NCBI RefSeq assembly: GCF_029168315.1
Contig: NZ_JARGYD010000004.1
Location: 248,001 to 312,000 of the forward strand
Source: Psychromarinibacter halotolerans
GTDB lineage: Bacteria; Pseudomonadota; Alphaproteobacteria; Rhodobacterales; Rhodobacteraceae
DNA length: 64,000 nt
Direction: 5' to 3'
Every line of letters starts with the position of its first letter. The first letter of the stretch is position 1. Shown one piece after another: positions 53,936 through 61,562 of the stretch. A model generated the notes under the pieces. It saw only the letters and a program-made list of their open reading frames with translations, had not been told where the DNA came from and did no database searches. The translations under genes were made by a program, and so were the position numbers.

Positions 53936-54946
53936 TCGACCCCACCCGAGCGTTCCGCCTCGGGTGGTGGCTTAAGGTCGGACCGTGCGCCGATAGGGTG
54001 ATGGGGGCCGACAGGTAACCTTTCAAAGCCAACTGGCGGCGCTGTGCACCTCGGGGTGCCCTCCAACGTCCGACCGGGCGTTGCGCTTCGAACAAGCTTA
54101 AGAATCTCGAAAGTGCCGAAGGCGATCGCGGCGGGGCAACGCTTCGCCGCAGCGTGCGCTTCCCGTCCTCTCCGCGCGTCCGGCTCCACCCAAGCCGTGC
54201 TGGGACCTCAGGGTGGCAATCAATGAGTCGACTGGATGACCGCCGCGCACGGAGGCCAGTGCAGGATTCGCATCCTGCGTCGCGAGATCTGAATTAGGGG
54301 AACTCGCTGGCTGGGCAGCCACTCCCGGGCTATCTGGTCTCGGCTTTGGAGGTCGGATTTACAGGGAAAATACAGGGTATTTCGACGGTTTGGGGTCGGT
54401 TCGGGCGCAGTGAGCCCCGGAAACGAACGCAATTTCAAAGGGTTCAGGCGGATTTCCCTGTGTAGTAAAACAGGGAATTTCTTGCCCTGGATTAGGGTTT
54501 TGGGCGTCGCGGAGCAGGGAACCTTTGCGGCAGGCAACAGGCGCTATCCGGCGGATCGTCGCGAGTGAATGCGATCGTGTCCTGCCCCAACTCGATGCCC
54601 TCTCCAAATGGGCCCTCATTTTGTTTTTTGGGAGCGCTGGACTTCACCGCGGTGTTCCTATTATGTTCACGTGATGGGAATCAGCTCAGGCTGACGACGA
54701 TCGATCATCGCGTTTCCGAAAAGGCGCCGCTGAAGAAGCCGCCCCTGCACCCGGATACGCAGTGCGGGACACCCCGAACGGATACGGCCCCTCCGGAAAG
54801 GACAGGCCACCCCGATGGGACCCCAACCAGTCCGCCCCCGGTGTACGGGCAGCGGCATAGCCTTCAACTTCTTAGGCCCTCTATGGGCGTTTCCCGTATT
54901 TTCTCCGACCCTTTGCGGCCGCGAGTTCAATACAAGGAGTAGGATT
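53936..54946. other. About 1-kb gene-poor region with short repeats
   Basis: No gene could be supported. It contains a perfect hairpin GCAGGAT-TCGC-ATCCTGC (54261-54278). There is also a group of ACAGGGA motifs (54361, 54372, 54470) with an inverted copy TTCCCTGT (54454-54461). The latter forms an 8-bp stem with ACAGGGAA at 54470-54477. Such motifs remind me of sequences around mobile-element remnants in Rhodobacterales. G+C drops from here to about 57500. Confidence 0.5.
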
Positions 54947-56248
54947 ATGGCGATGGCCATCGAAGAGATCGCGATCAGTGATCTCAAACCTTGGGCTAAA
55001 AACGCCCGCACCCATTCCAGAAAACAACTTCGCCAGCTCGGCGAGAGCATACGTACCTTCGGTTTCACCAACCCCGCGCTGATTGACACGTCCAACACCA
55101 TCCTGGCGGGGCATGGGCGAGTAGAGGCCGCAAAGATGATCGGCATGACGGCGGTCCCCTGCGTTCGTCTGGAAAAGATGACGCAGGCGCAGAAACGAGC
55201 CTACGTGCTTGCTGACAACAAACTCGCGCTGAATGCGGGGTGGGATGAGGAGCTCCTGGCCGAGGAACTCCAGGCCCTCCTTGGTGTGGAAGACATTGGC
55301 TTCGACATCGGCGTCACCGGTTTCGATCTCGGCGAAATTGATGCCCTTGTGAGTGATGTTTCGGTTGTTGAACCGGGCGACCCTGAAGATGACGTTCTGC
55401 CAGTTATTGCTCCGCGTCGCGTTCATCCCGGTGATGTCTGGCAACTCGGCCGTCACCGGCTCGTGTGCGGGGATGCGCTCAACAGCTCAGTGGTCGATCA
55501 GCTGATGGCTGGGGAATTGGCACGGATGGTGTTTTCCGATCCGCCCTACAATGTGAAGATTGATGGACACGTCGGAGGGTCCGGCAAAACCAAGCACCGC
55601 GAGTTTGCCATGGCGTCCGGAGAGATGTCGGTTCCCGAGTTCACTGAGTTTCTGGCCAAAGCGTTCCGGAATATGGCGGACCACAGTCTGGATGGCTCAA
55701 TCCATTTCCTCTGCATGGACTGGCGCCACATTGGGGAGATGCTTGAGGCGGGGCACAGCGTCTATGACGAACTCAAGAACCTGATCGTCTGGGCCAAGGA
55801 CAACGGCGGAATGGGTAGTTTCTACCGCTCTCGCCATGAGCTGATCTTCGCTTTCAAGAAGGGTGAGGTGCCACACGTCAATACGTTCGAGCTTGGTCAA
55901 CATGGTCGCTACCGAACCAACGTGTGGAACTACAGAGGCGTGAATACTATGCGCACCGGTCGCATGGACGAACTGGCGCTCCACCCGACTGTGAAGCCGG
56001 TACAGATGATCGCGGATGCCATCCGTGACGTATCCGGTCGCGGCGAGATCGTTCTGGATCTCTTTGGCGGCTCGGGGTCGACCTTGATTGCGGCCGACAA
56101 GACGGGCCGGCGCGGGTATGTTGTCGAGCTCGATGAACTCTATTGTGACCGCATTCTCAAGCGTTGGGAAGGTTGGGCGAAGGATGATGCCGAGTGCGTC
56201 ATCTGCGGCTGGCCCCGAGTTGGCGAACATCTGGAGACATCCGAATGA
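54947..56248 (+). CDS. DNA methyltransferase with N-terminal ParB-like domain
   Basis: A 433-residue protein. Residues 5-110 form a ParB/sulfiredoxin-like domain (SDLKPWAKNARTHS, AGHGRVEAAK at 54-63, LADNKLAL). Residues about 160-425 form an N6-adenine/N4-cytosine methylase in the order DPPY (198-201) then DLFGGSGST (371-379), i.e. the beta class. It has AAGGAGTAGG before its ATG. The lower G+C and the coupled DUF5681 gene resemble phage or integrative-element modules. No restriction nuclease is adjacent, so it is probably a solitary methylase. Confidence 0.9.
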   Translation: MAMAIEEIAISDLKPWAKNARTHSRKQLRQLGESIRTFGFTNPALIDTSNTILAGHGRVEAAKMIGMTAVPCVRLEKMTQAQKRAYVLADNKLALNAGWDEELLAEELQALLGVEDIGFDIGVTGFDLGEIDALVSDVSVVEPGDPEDDVLPVIAPRRVHPGDVWQLGRHRLVCGDALNSSVVDQLMAGELARMVFSDPPYNVKIDGHVGGSGKTKHREFAMASGEMSVPEFTEFLAKAFRNMADHSLDGSIHFLCMDWRHIGEMLEAGHSVYDELKNLIVWAKDNGGMGSFYRSRHELIFAFKKGEVPHVNTFELGQHGRYRTNVWNYRGVNTMRTGRMDELALHPTVKPVQMIADAIRDVSGRGEIVLDLFGGSGSTLIAADKTGRRGYVVELDELYCDRILKRWEGWAKDDAECVICGWPRVGEHLETSE

Positions 56249-56958
56249 CTCGACATAAGGATGACGGGGCGGGCAGGGCGCTCCAAGTACGACCGAGCTA
56301 TGACGTCGGTTATGGCAAGCCGCCGAAGGACACGAGGTTTAAGCCCGGCCAGTCGGGCAATCCGCGCGGACGGCCCAAGGGCGCGAAAAACAAGCACGCC
56401 TCGCTGAGTGAAGAGCGGTTGCAGAACATCATTCTGGAGGAGGCCTATCGGACCATTACAGTCCGGGACGGAGACCGCAGTGTCTCTGTCCCGATGGCGC
56501 AGGCGGTTATCCGGTCGCTTGCTGTCAACGCAGCAAAAGGGCAGCATCGGGCGCAACGGCTATTCTCGGAGTTGTTGTCTGCGGTGGAAAGCTCTCGCAG
56601 AGACCTCCAAGTGCGCTTTTTTGAAACAGCGGTTGAATACAAGGTTGAATGGGAACGTGAGCTCGCGCGAAGGCAGGCCCTTGGCGTCACGGACCTGCCA
56701 CCGCCGCTCCCGCATCCCGATCACGTTGTTGTAGATGTTCGCAGCGGAAGCGTCCGGATCGTTGGACCTGCCACCCGGGAGGAAAAGGCAATTTGGGATG
56801 AGGTATTCCGTGAGAAAGAGATGTTGGAAGATTGCATTGCGCAACTCCGCTCTGCCAACGAAACAGCAACAGATCCGGCAGAGATCCAAGACAACTTGAA
56901 GTTCATCGAAATGGGGGAACGCAAACTAGCGGATCTCAATAGGGTCTGGCGAGGGTGA
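56245..56958 (+). CDS. DUF5681 domain protein
   Basis: A 237-residue protein whose N-terminal 31-50 has the basic DUF5681 signature (FKPGQSGNPRGRPKG). After it comes a helical, charged body with possible coiled coil near 195-230. It overlaps the methyltransferase gene (ATGA), so the two are translated together. In other genomes this domain lies next to terminase and ParB-methylase genes of phage-like elements (family knowledge, from memory). A role as small-terminase-like DNA-binding protein is possible but not shown. No terminase follows. Confidence 0.8.
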   Translation: MTRHKDDGAGRALQVRPSYDVGYGKPPKDTRFKPGQSGNPRGRPKGAKNKHASLSEERLQNIILEEAYRTITVRDGDRSVSVPMAQAVIRSLAVNAAKGQHRAQRLFSELLSAVESSRRDLQVRFFETAVEYKVEWERELARRQALGVTDLPPPLPHPDHVVVDVRSGSVRIVGPATREEKAIWDEVFREKEMLEDCIAQLRSANETATDPAEIQDNLKFIEMGERKLADLNRVWRG

Positions 56959-57514
56959 GCGCGGCACATGATCTTGGGTTGAATAGGCCCCGGATTTGTA
57001 GAGGCCTTCGGGTCTCAGCCCCCGCTTGAGTAATCTGAAGATGGATAGCAGGTTGCACTCACCCGGCGCCTAGCTCGGAGATGCGCTAACCAACGCCGAC
57101 GCTAGTGAGATTTGAGCGGCGGGGTCGCGATGGCAATGGCGGCCCTAGTCAAACGTTAGCGAGCTTGGTCGTCGCTGCGGCGCAGTTTTTCCGAAATAGG
57201 CTTGCGCAATATAGCGTAGCAAAATCGTATGGAAGAAATTCAGATGTGCGGGACCTTCTTACAGTTCGTCGCACCTGTTCAAATTACTTTGCACTTCCGA
57301 AGAAACACCGGAAGAAAGGCGCACAGCGGACATTCGTTGCATGTTATATAAATATCCGAGACGGGTAGAAAGGCTGTTCTATAGAGACAGAGGCGAAGCG
57401 AAACGCAAGTTAAGTTGGGCTGCCGCTGATGTAGGACGCCCCAGCCTTGCAGCGGCTGTGTTCTGGCCGAGAGGGCACACTAAGCGGGGACGGCTCAGCG
57501 CTATCTGAGACGTC
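56959..57514. other. 556-nt A+T-richer region without a recognised gene
   Basis: Several stops are in all frames in most of it; a small frame at 57105-57368 has no ribosome site or recognisable protein character. An inverted repeat GCCGCTG (57422-57428) / CAGCGGC (57450-57456) could end the copper operon on the minus strand. A 14-bp palindrome CTGAGACGTCTCAG (57505-57518) covers the stop codon of the cytochrome gene. Confidence 0.45.
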
Positions 57515-57943
57515 TCAGTTGATGCCGTTGGCGCGCTGCAGCTCGCGCACGTAGGTTGCGATCGCCCCGACATCGGCGGTGGTCAGGCCTTCCTGCGGTG
57601 GCATGTTGCCAAACGTCCAATGGTGGGCGCGCACGCCCTGCTGTACGGCAATCTGGAATGCCATGTCTGCGTGGTGCGAAGGCTCGTAGATCTTGTGCAC
57701 CAGGGGCGGGCCAGATCCCTGAACCCCGGTTGCATCCACCCCATGGCAGGACATGCAAATCGCGTCGAAGGCACGCTTGCCGATTTCAGCTTCGGGTGAA
57801 AGGCTATCGGGCAAGGTGATGGCAACGATGGGATCACCTTCCGCGGGCACTGGCTGGGTCTTGGTTTCCGTCCCGTGGGTTGCGAAATAGGCCGCTGCTG
57901 CGATGACGCAAGTCGTGGCCCCGATGACGAGTGTTCTGTTCAT
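57515..57943 (-). CDS. Cytochrome c (class I, membrane-anchored or secreted)
   Basis: A 142-residue c-type cytochrome. An N-terminal hydrophobic helix (TLVIGATTCVIAAAAYF) directs export. The haem site is CMSCH at 63-67, and Met114 in FGNMPP is the likely sixth ligand. An ATG five codons upstream (57958) is an alternative start. It is the last gene of the copper cluster, 85 nt after a small Cys-containing gene. It may pass electrons from the multicopper oxidase system or to a terminal oxidase. Confidence 0.87.
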   Translation of the reverse strand: MNRTLVIGATTCVIAAAAYFATHGTETKTQPVPAEGDPIVAITLPDSLSPEAEIGKRAFDAICMSCHGVDATGVQGSGPPLVHKIYEPSHHADMAFQIAVQQGVRAHHWTFGNMPPQEGLTTADVGAIATYVRELQRANGIN

Positions 57944-58028
57944 TCTTCTATCCTGCATCGCGCGGAGCTTCCCGCGCACCGGTTCCGTCAGGCGGAAACG
58001 CTCCGCCAATATGCTGAAGTCGATCGCT

Positions 58029-58343
58029 TCAGCCGCGCGGCGGTGGCAGGTCGAAGCGAATGGAAATCGAAAAAATGGGCGTCCCGTCCGGCCGGACGCG
58101 TCCGAGATGAACGGGTTCCCCGTTTCCGGATACCAAGGGCGCCGCGGGCAAAAGTGCCAGCGTGCAGTTTTCCATACCTGCGCAGGCAGGCGCGGCCGGA
58201 TCGTCAAGACTGCCTTGAACATTCACGTCCTCGGGGCAGGTCACGCAGTCATGCCCATGGGCCATACTGCCAGCCATGCCTGCCTCTGGCAGCGTGATCA
58301 CTGCCACAAGCCCAACGAGGAAAAGGGAGACGATCAGGCGCAC
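58029..58343 (-). CDS. Small secreted Cys/His-containing protein of the copper cluster
   Basis: A 104-residue protein with signal peptide MRLIVSLFLVGLVAVITL..AGMAG, then HGHDCVTCP (CxxC at 33-36) and two more cysteines (ACAGMENC). The residues suit metal or copper binding in the periplasm. I do not recognise a named family. It precedes the cytochrome c gene and has a MerR-type promoter candidate at 58368-58398. Confidence 0.65.
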   Translation of the reverse strand: MRLIVSLFLVGLVAVITLPEAGMAGSMAHGHDCVTCPEDVNVQGSLDDPAAPACAGMENCTLALLPAAPLVSGNGEPVHLGRVRPDGTPIFSISIRFDLPPPRG

Positions 58344-58367
58344 GGTGCCTCCGATTAGGTGCCGGAC

Positions 58368-58398
58368 AAATCTGCCTCATCCGGCACGGCAAGGTCAA
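58368..58398 (-). promoter_or_regulatory. Candidate MerR-type (CueR-like) promoter before the small Cys protein gene
   Basis: On the minus strand TTGACC (58398-58393) is followed after 19 bases by AGATTT (58373-58368). The spacer begins TTGCC and contains CCGGATGAGG. The long spacer is the hallmark of MerR-family promoters. The match to the copA operator is partial. Confidence 0.45.
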
Positions 58399-58527
58399 TT
58401 GCCGCCTGCCGCGCGCAACCTGCGACGTGGGCGCGGTGGATGAAAGACGTCGTCACGGGCCAGGACTTCTGGCATATGGCCACGCACGGGATGCGCAGCG
58501 ATCAACCGGAGCACGGCGCCGAACACT

Positions 58528-58558
58528 CGGTAACGCCGCTTTCCACGCGGCGCTACCG
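58528..58558 (-). terminator. Hairpin after the multicopper oxidase gene
   Basis: CGGTA-A-CGCCGC (58528-58539) pairs with GCGGCG-C-TACCG (58547-58558), an 11-bp stem with one mismatch, starting 9 nt after the stop on the minus strand. No T-run follows. Confidence 0.55.
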
Positions 58559-58567
58559 ATTACGACA

Positions 58568-60058
58568 TCAGGCCGTGGCCCTGACCTGCAATTCCGTCAT
58601 CATGCCCGTAGCCAGATGCCCCATGTGATGGCAGTGCATCATCCAAGCCGCGGCCTCACCGGCGTCAAATGCGACGGTGACCGATCCCATTGCAGGCACG
58701 AGTACCGTGTCCCGCAGCGCTCCCGAAATGGACTGGCCGCCGATAGCGATCACTTGGAAAACATGGCCGTGCAAGTGCATCGGATGGGCCATCATTGACA
58801 TGTTGTGGAACATCATCGCGACCCGCGCGCCTTGCGCGACTGATATGGGCGTGTGCTCGTTCCAGACAGAGCCATTGATGGTCCAGACATAGGGGCTCAT
58901 GGATCCGCCCAGCATGACCATGTGGCGGTCGTCCGGCTGCTTTTGCGACAGGGGCGACATGGCGCGCATGGCCAGTTCCATGCGCATGTCGCCGGCGACT
59001 GGCGGGGTTTCCGTTTTGGCCCGTGACGACAGGCGGGATACCGGAGCGCCAGCCGGGGCAAGGACAAGCCCCGTCTGTTCGTGTGCGCCTTCGCGAAGGG
59101 CCAGAACCGGCCGCGCGATCCCGTCGCCGGGTAGATCGAGGTCGATCTCCAGTCGCTGCCCCGGAGCTATCGGAAAACGCGTGCCGGGCAATGATTGAAC
59201 GTGATCGCCATCCACTGCGACGAGTCGGCCGGTGAGATCACCCGTATCAATCCAGAATGCCGTCATGGACGCGGCGTTGATGATCCGAAGGCGGATCCGG
59301 CCGTTGGATTCGACCGGTACGATCTCGGGGTCTTCCAGAGTCCGGTCATTCACCAGATAGGCGTCGAAGTCGAAATCGTTCAGATCCATCGGCATGGCGC
59401 CCGTGGCGTCCATCCCGTGCAGCGGCGGCATGTCCGGGGCTGCCGCTGCGTTGTCGCCATTATGGTGCATCGCGCCGTGGTCCACGGGCGTAGGAGCATG
59501 GGCCATGCCGTGATGGCCACCAGTACCCCTTGCGGTTTGGGAAATCACTTCTTCAGGCGACAGGAAGCTGAAATCGTGCAGGAACATCACCACTTCCTGG
59601 CGGTCCGAGGCGACGTCCTCGGGACTGCGGACGATAAGGGGTGCCGCAAGCATTGCGATCTCTTGCTGCGGGATATGGCTGTGCATCCAGTAGGTGCCGG
59701 GGCGGGCCGCAAAGTCGTAGGCACGACGCTCGCCCGGGGTCAGCATGCGGTTCGTATTGGGGGCGCCGTCCTGCGCATTGGGCGGGATTTGCCCGTGCCA
59801 ATGGATGATCGTGTCCGTGTCGATGCCATTAAGCAGCTCGACCTGGAACCGTTGGCCTGGACTAAGAGTCAGGCCCTGCTGCCCGGAGGGACCGGTCAGG
59901 CCCATCACCGTGGCGGCGCGACCGTTGACATCTATCGTGCGGGTCTCCGCGACGAGGCTAAGGCTGTCCGATGCCGCGCGGGCGCGAGCGGGCACGACCA
60001 GCGAGGCGGACATGGCGGCAGAAGCGGCAAGAAAGCCGCGGCGGGAAAGTCGGGTCAT
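58568..60058 (-). CDS. Multicopper oxidase (CueO/CopA-type copper-resistance oxidase)
   Basis: A 496-residue periplasmic oxidase. The N-terminus has a Tat signal (SRRGFLAASAA). Copper ligands: HWHG in the first cupredoxin domain, HSHIPQ, then HPMHLHGH and the type-1 site HCHHMGHLATGM at the end. Between the domains a Met/His-rich stretch (HAPTPVDHGAMHHNG to ATGAMPMD) probably binds Cu(I). It oxidises Cu(I) to the less toxic Cu(II). The ATG at 60058 follows CGGAGATC; the longer frame does not begin with the Tat motif. Confidence 0.93.
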   Translation of the reverse strand: MTRLSRRGFLAASAAMSASLVVPARARAASDSLSLVAETRTIDVNGRAATVMGLTGPSGQQGLTLSPGQRFQVELLNGIDTDTIIHWHGQIPPNAQDGAPNTNRMLTPGERRAYDFAARPGTYWMHSHIPQQEIAMLAAPLIVRSPEDVASDRQEVVMFLHDFSFLSPEEVISQTARGTGGHHGMAHAPTPVDHGAMHHNGDNAAAAPDMPPLHGMDATGAMPMDLNDFDFDAYLVNDRTLEDPEIVPVESNGRIRLRIINAASMTAFWIDTGDLTGRLVAVDGDHVQSLPGTRFPIAPGQRLEIDLDLPGDGIARPVLALREGAHEQTGLVLAPAGAPVSRLSSRAKTETPPVAGDMRMELAMRAMSPLSQKQPDDRHMVMLGGSMSPYVWTINGSVWNEHTPISVAQGARVAMMFHNMSMMAHPMHLHGHVFQVIAIGGQSISGALRDTVLVPAMGSVTVAFDAGEAAAWMMHCHHMGHLATGMMTELQVRATA

Positions 60059-60113
60059 CGTGATCTCCGGCAGGAATTGTGTTTCGCGGATGCGGGACAG
60101 TCTCCCGTGGAGA

Positions 60114-60452
60114 TCACGCGCGTGGTGGTGGGGAAGAGGGCGCAATCTCGCGAGACGCGTGCGTGGCTTCTTCGCTCGGGGCGGTCACGCGCCAGACGCG
60201 ACCTGTCACGCCGGCCGACAGGACTGGCATGCGCAGCGCATCCACCAGGATGCAGTAATTCTCGCATATCTGCGCATGCCCCGAGTCCGGTTTGCCGTGA
60301 TGCGTCGAAGCTTCGTTATCAACCGAATTTAGCTGGACGTGATGGTCGCAGCACAGCGCGCTTAGGGCCATGGCACGTGCCGGTCCGGGCGGCAGCGCCG
60401 TCCAGATTACCAGTGTCGTCAATATCAACGCCCGAAGCGCATGCCAAATCAT
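60114..60452 (-). CDS. Small exported Cys/His protein upstream of the multicopper oxidase
   Basis: A 112-residue protein with an N-terminal signal or membrane helix (MIWHALRALILTTLVIWTAL) and a Cys/His-bearing middle (CCDHH, STHHGKPDSGHAQICENYC). It could bind copper in the periplasm or resemble DUF2946-type proteins, but I do not recognise it firmly. It ends 55 nt before the oxidase gene and is probably co-transcribed with it. Confidence 0.6.
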   Translation of the reverse strand: MIWHALRALILTTLVIWTALPPGPARAMALSALCCDHHVQLNSVDNEASTHHGKPDSGHAQICENYCILVDALRMPVLSAGVTGRVWRVTAPSEEATHASREIAPSSPPPRA

Positions 60453-60504
60453 TGGCGCACGCTACGCCCATTAACGGGACGCGTCAGATCACGTTCACGG
60501 CATG

Positions 60505-60529
60505 AATCTCCAGCCTTGGGAAATGGCCA
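60505..60529 (-). promoter_or_regulatory. Candidate MerR-type promoter of the multicopper oxidase operon
   Basis: On the minus strand TTGGCC (60529-60524) is followed after 19 bases by TCATGC; the spacer contains GGCTGGAGAT, similar to the CTGGA half of the copA operator. This is a weak match supported mainly by the shared spacing. Confidence 0.35.
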
Positions 60530-60546
60530 AGTCAGCTCGGAAATCG

Positions 60547-61386
60547 TCATCCGCTACAACTCCAGAACCCTCGGTAGATCGCCTCGGGACCGGGATTGAG
60601 GCGGAAGGTCAGCAGGCTGTCAGAGCGCATGGTGTCAACCGGTTCAACCGTCATGCTCAGGCCGTCCGATGCATAGGTACCCTCGGCAGATCCGCTTTCC
60701 AGCGTCAGGATGATTCCGTTCAACTTGGCGACGGCCGCACTTCCATCGCTGGAGGCGATCAGCACCGGAGCTTCGGACCGCGTCCGGCGGAACACACAGG
60801 TATCTCCTTCCGGCATCGCCTCGGTCGCTTCCTCGGCGGTCAGCGGGGCCGGGTCCAAAGTGGAAAGCAGAGTATTGTTCAGCGCGTCTTCCAGTGAACC
60901 GGGTCGCGCCGGCGGGTCGCGGTAAACTTCGGAAACCAAGTTGCCGCCCGCCACATCGGCAATCAGCGCTCGCATTTCGGAAATTTCCTTGTTCTGGGCG
61001 TCGATGATACCATCGGCCATCTTCCGAACGCGGGCGTCTTCGATGCCGGCCCTTTCCGAGGTCATTATCGCGATCGAATGGTGAGGGATCATCGCGCGCA
61101 TGTAGCTGACGCCATTTACCGTTACCTGGCTGCGGACCAGCCAAAGAGAGATCGCGAAGACCATTACGCTGCCCGTGAAGATGGCAAGGTTCATAGCCCG
61201 GCTGGGATACATCGAAACCATGAAGGCCATCATGACAAAGGCCATTGTGGATCCCATCACAATCGCCATGTAGGCGCGCGTTTCGCTAAAGAATATGTGC
61301 TTGAAGGCGTAGGTGTTCAGGTACATCAAGCCGAACATGATGACCGTCGAAGCGAAGATCATCAGCGCAAATCGGGAATAGGTCAT
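60547..61386 (-). CDS. DUF305 domain protein with N-terminal membrane domain
   Basis: A 279-residue protein. Three membrane helices lie at about 5-23, 38-58 and 66-86. Then comes a DUF305 domain beginning SYMRAMIPHHSIAIMTSERA (His102/His103, a probable metal site). A further region of about 110 residues has two cysteines (DTCVF, WSCSG). DUF305 proteins are often linked with copper and other metal resistance. The ATG follows AGGAGACGAC. An ACCTTCCAG half-operator lies at 61431-61439 upstream. Confidence 0.82.
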   Translation of the reverse strand: MTYSRFALMIFASTVIMFGLMYLNTYAFKHIFFSETRAYMAIVMGSTMAFVMMAFMVSMYPSRAMNLAIFTGSVMVFAISLWLVRSQVTVNGVSYMRAMIPHHSIAIMTSERAGIEDARVRKMADGIIDAQNKEISEMRALIADVAGGNLVSEVYRDPPARPGSLEDALNNTLLSTLDPAPLTAEEATEAMPEGDTCVFRRTRSEAPVLIASSDGSAAVAKLNGIILTLESGSAEGTYASDGLSMTVEPVDTMRSDSLLTFRLNPGPEAIYRGFWSCSG

Positions 61387-61430
61387 GTCGTCTCCTGTTT
61401 TCCTCTTTCAGGGACAACGGGGTTACAGCG

Positions 61431-61439
61431 CTGGAAGGT
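61431..61439 (-). promoter_or_regulatory. CueR-type half-operator upstream of the DUF305 gene
   Basis: CTGGAAGGT (ACCTTCCAG on the minus strand) is identical to the 9-mer at 63951-63959 in the copA promoter. The other half of the dyad is poorly kept (CGCTGTAACC). Confidence 0.45.
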
Positions 61440-61562
61440 TCCGAGATTATTGCCGTGCCGTGGGGTGTTTCTATCTGCGCCGGCTGGATAGAGTCCGCCC
61501 ACTTCAATTTCAGACGGCTCGGGCGGAGGGGCCCAATACCCCCGCCGTCACCGCGCGCCGGT

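Noticed and set aside
54261..54278. Hairpin resembling a tRNA T-arm (GCAGGAT-TCGC-ATCCTGC)
   Set aside because: The loop is not the seven-base TTCRANY form in a 5-bp stem, and no D-arm, anticodon arm or acceptor stem is found around it.
54565..54942. A 125-codon frame before the methyltransferase gene
   Set aside because: No ribosome site or domain, and a Pro/Thr-rich composition without conserved look; it spans the presumed promoter region.
57105..57368. An 87-codon frame as a small gene
   Set aside because: No ribosome site, no recognisable protein features, and it lies in an A+T-rich gene-free scar.
31838..57406. Shared 14-mer AGGCGAAGCGAAAC near 31845 and 57391 as possible attachment sites
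   Set aside because: A 14-base match between two places in 64 kb is expected by chance several times, and no longer identity extends from it.
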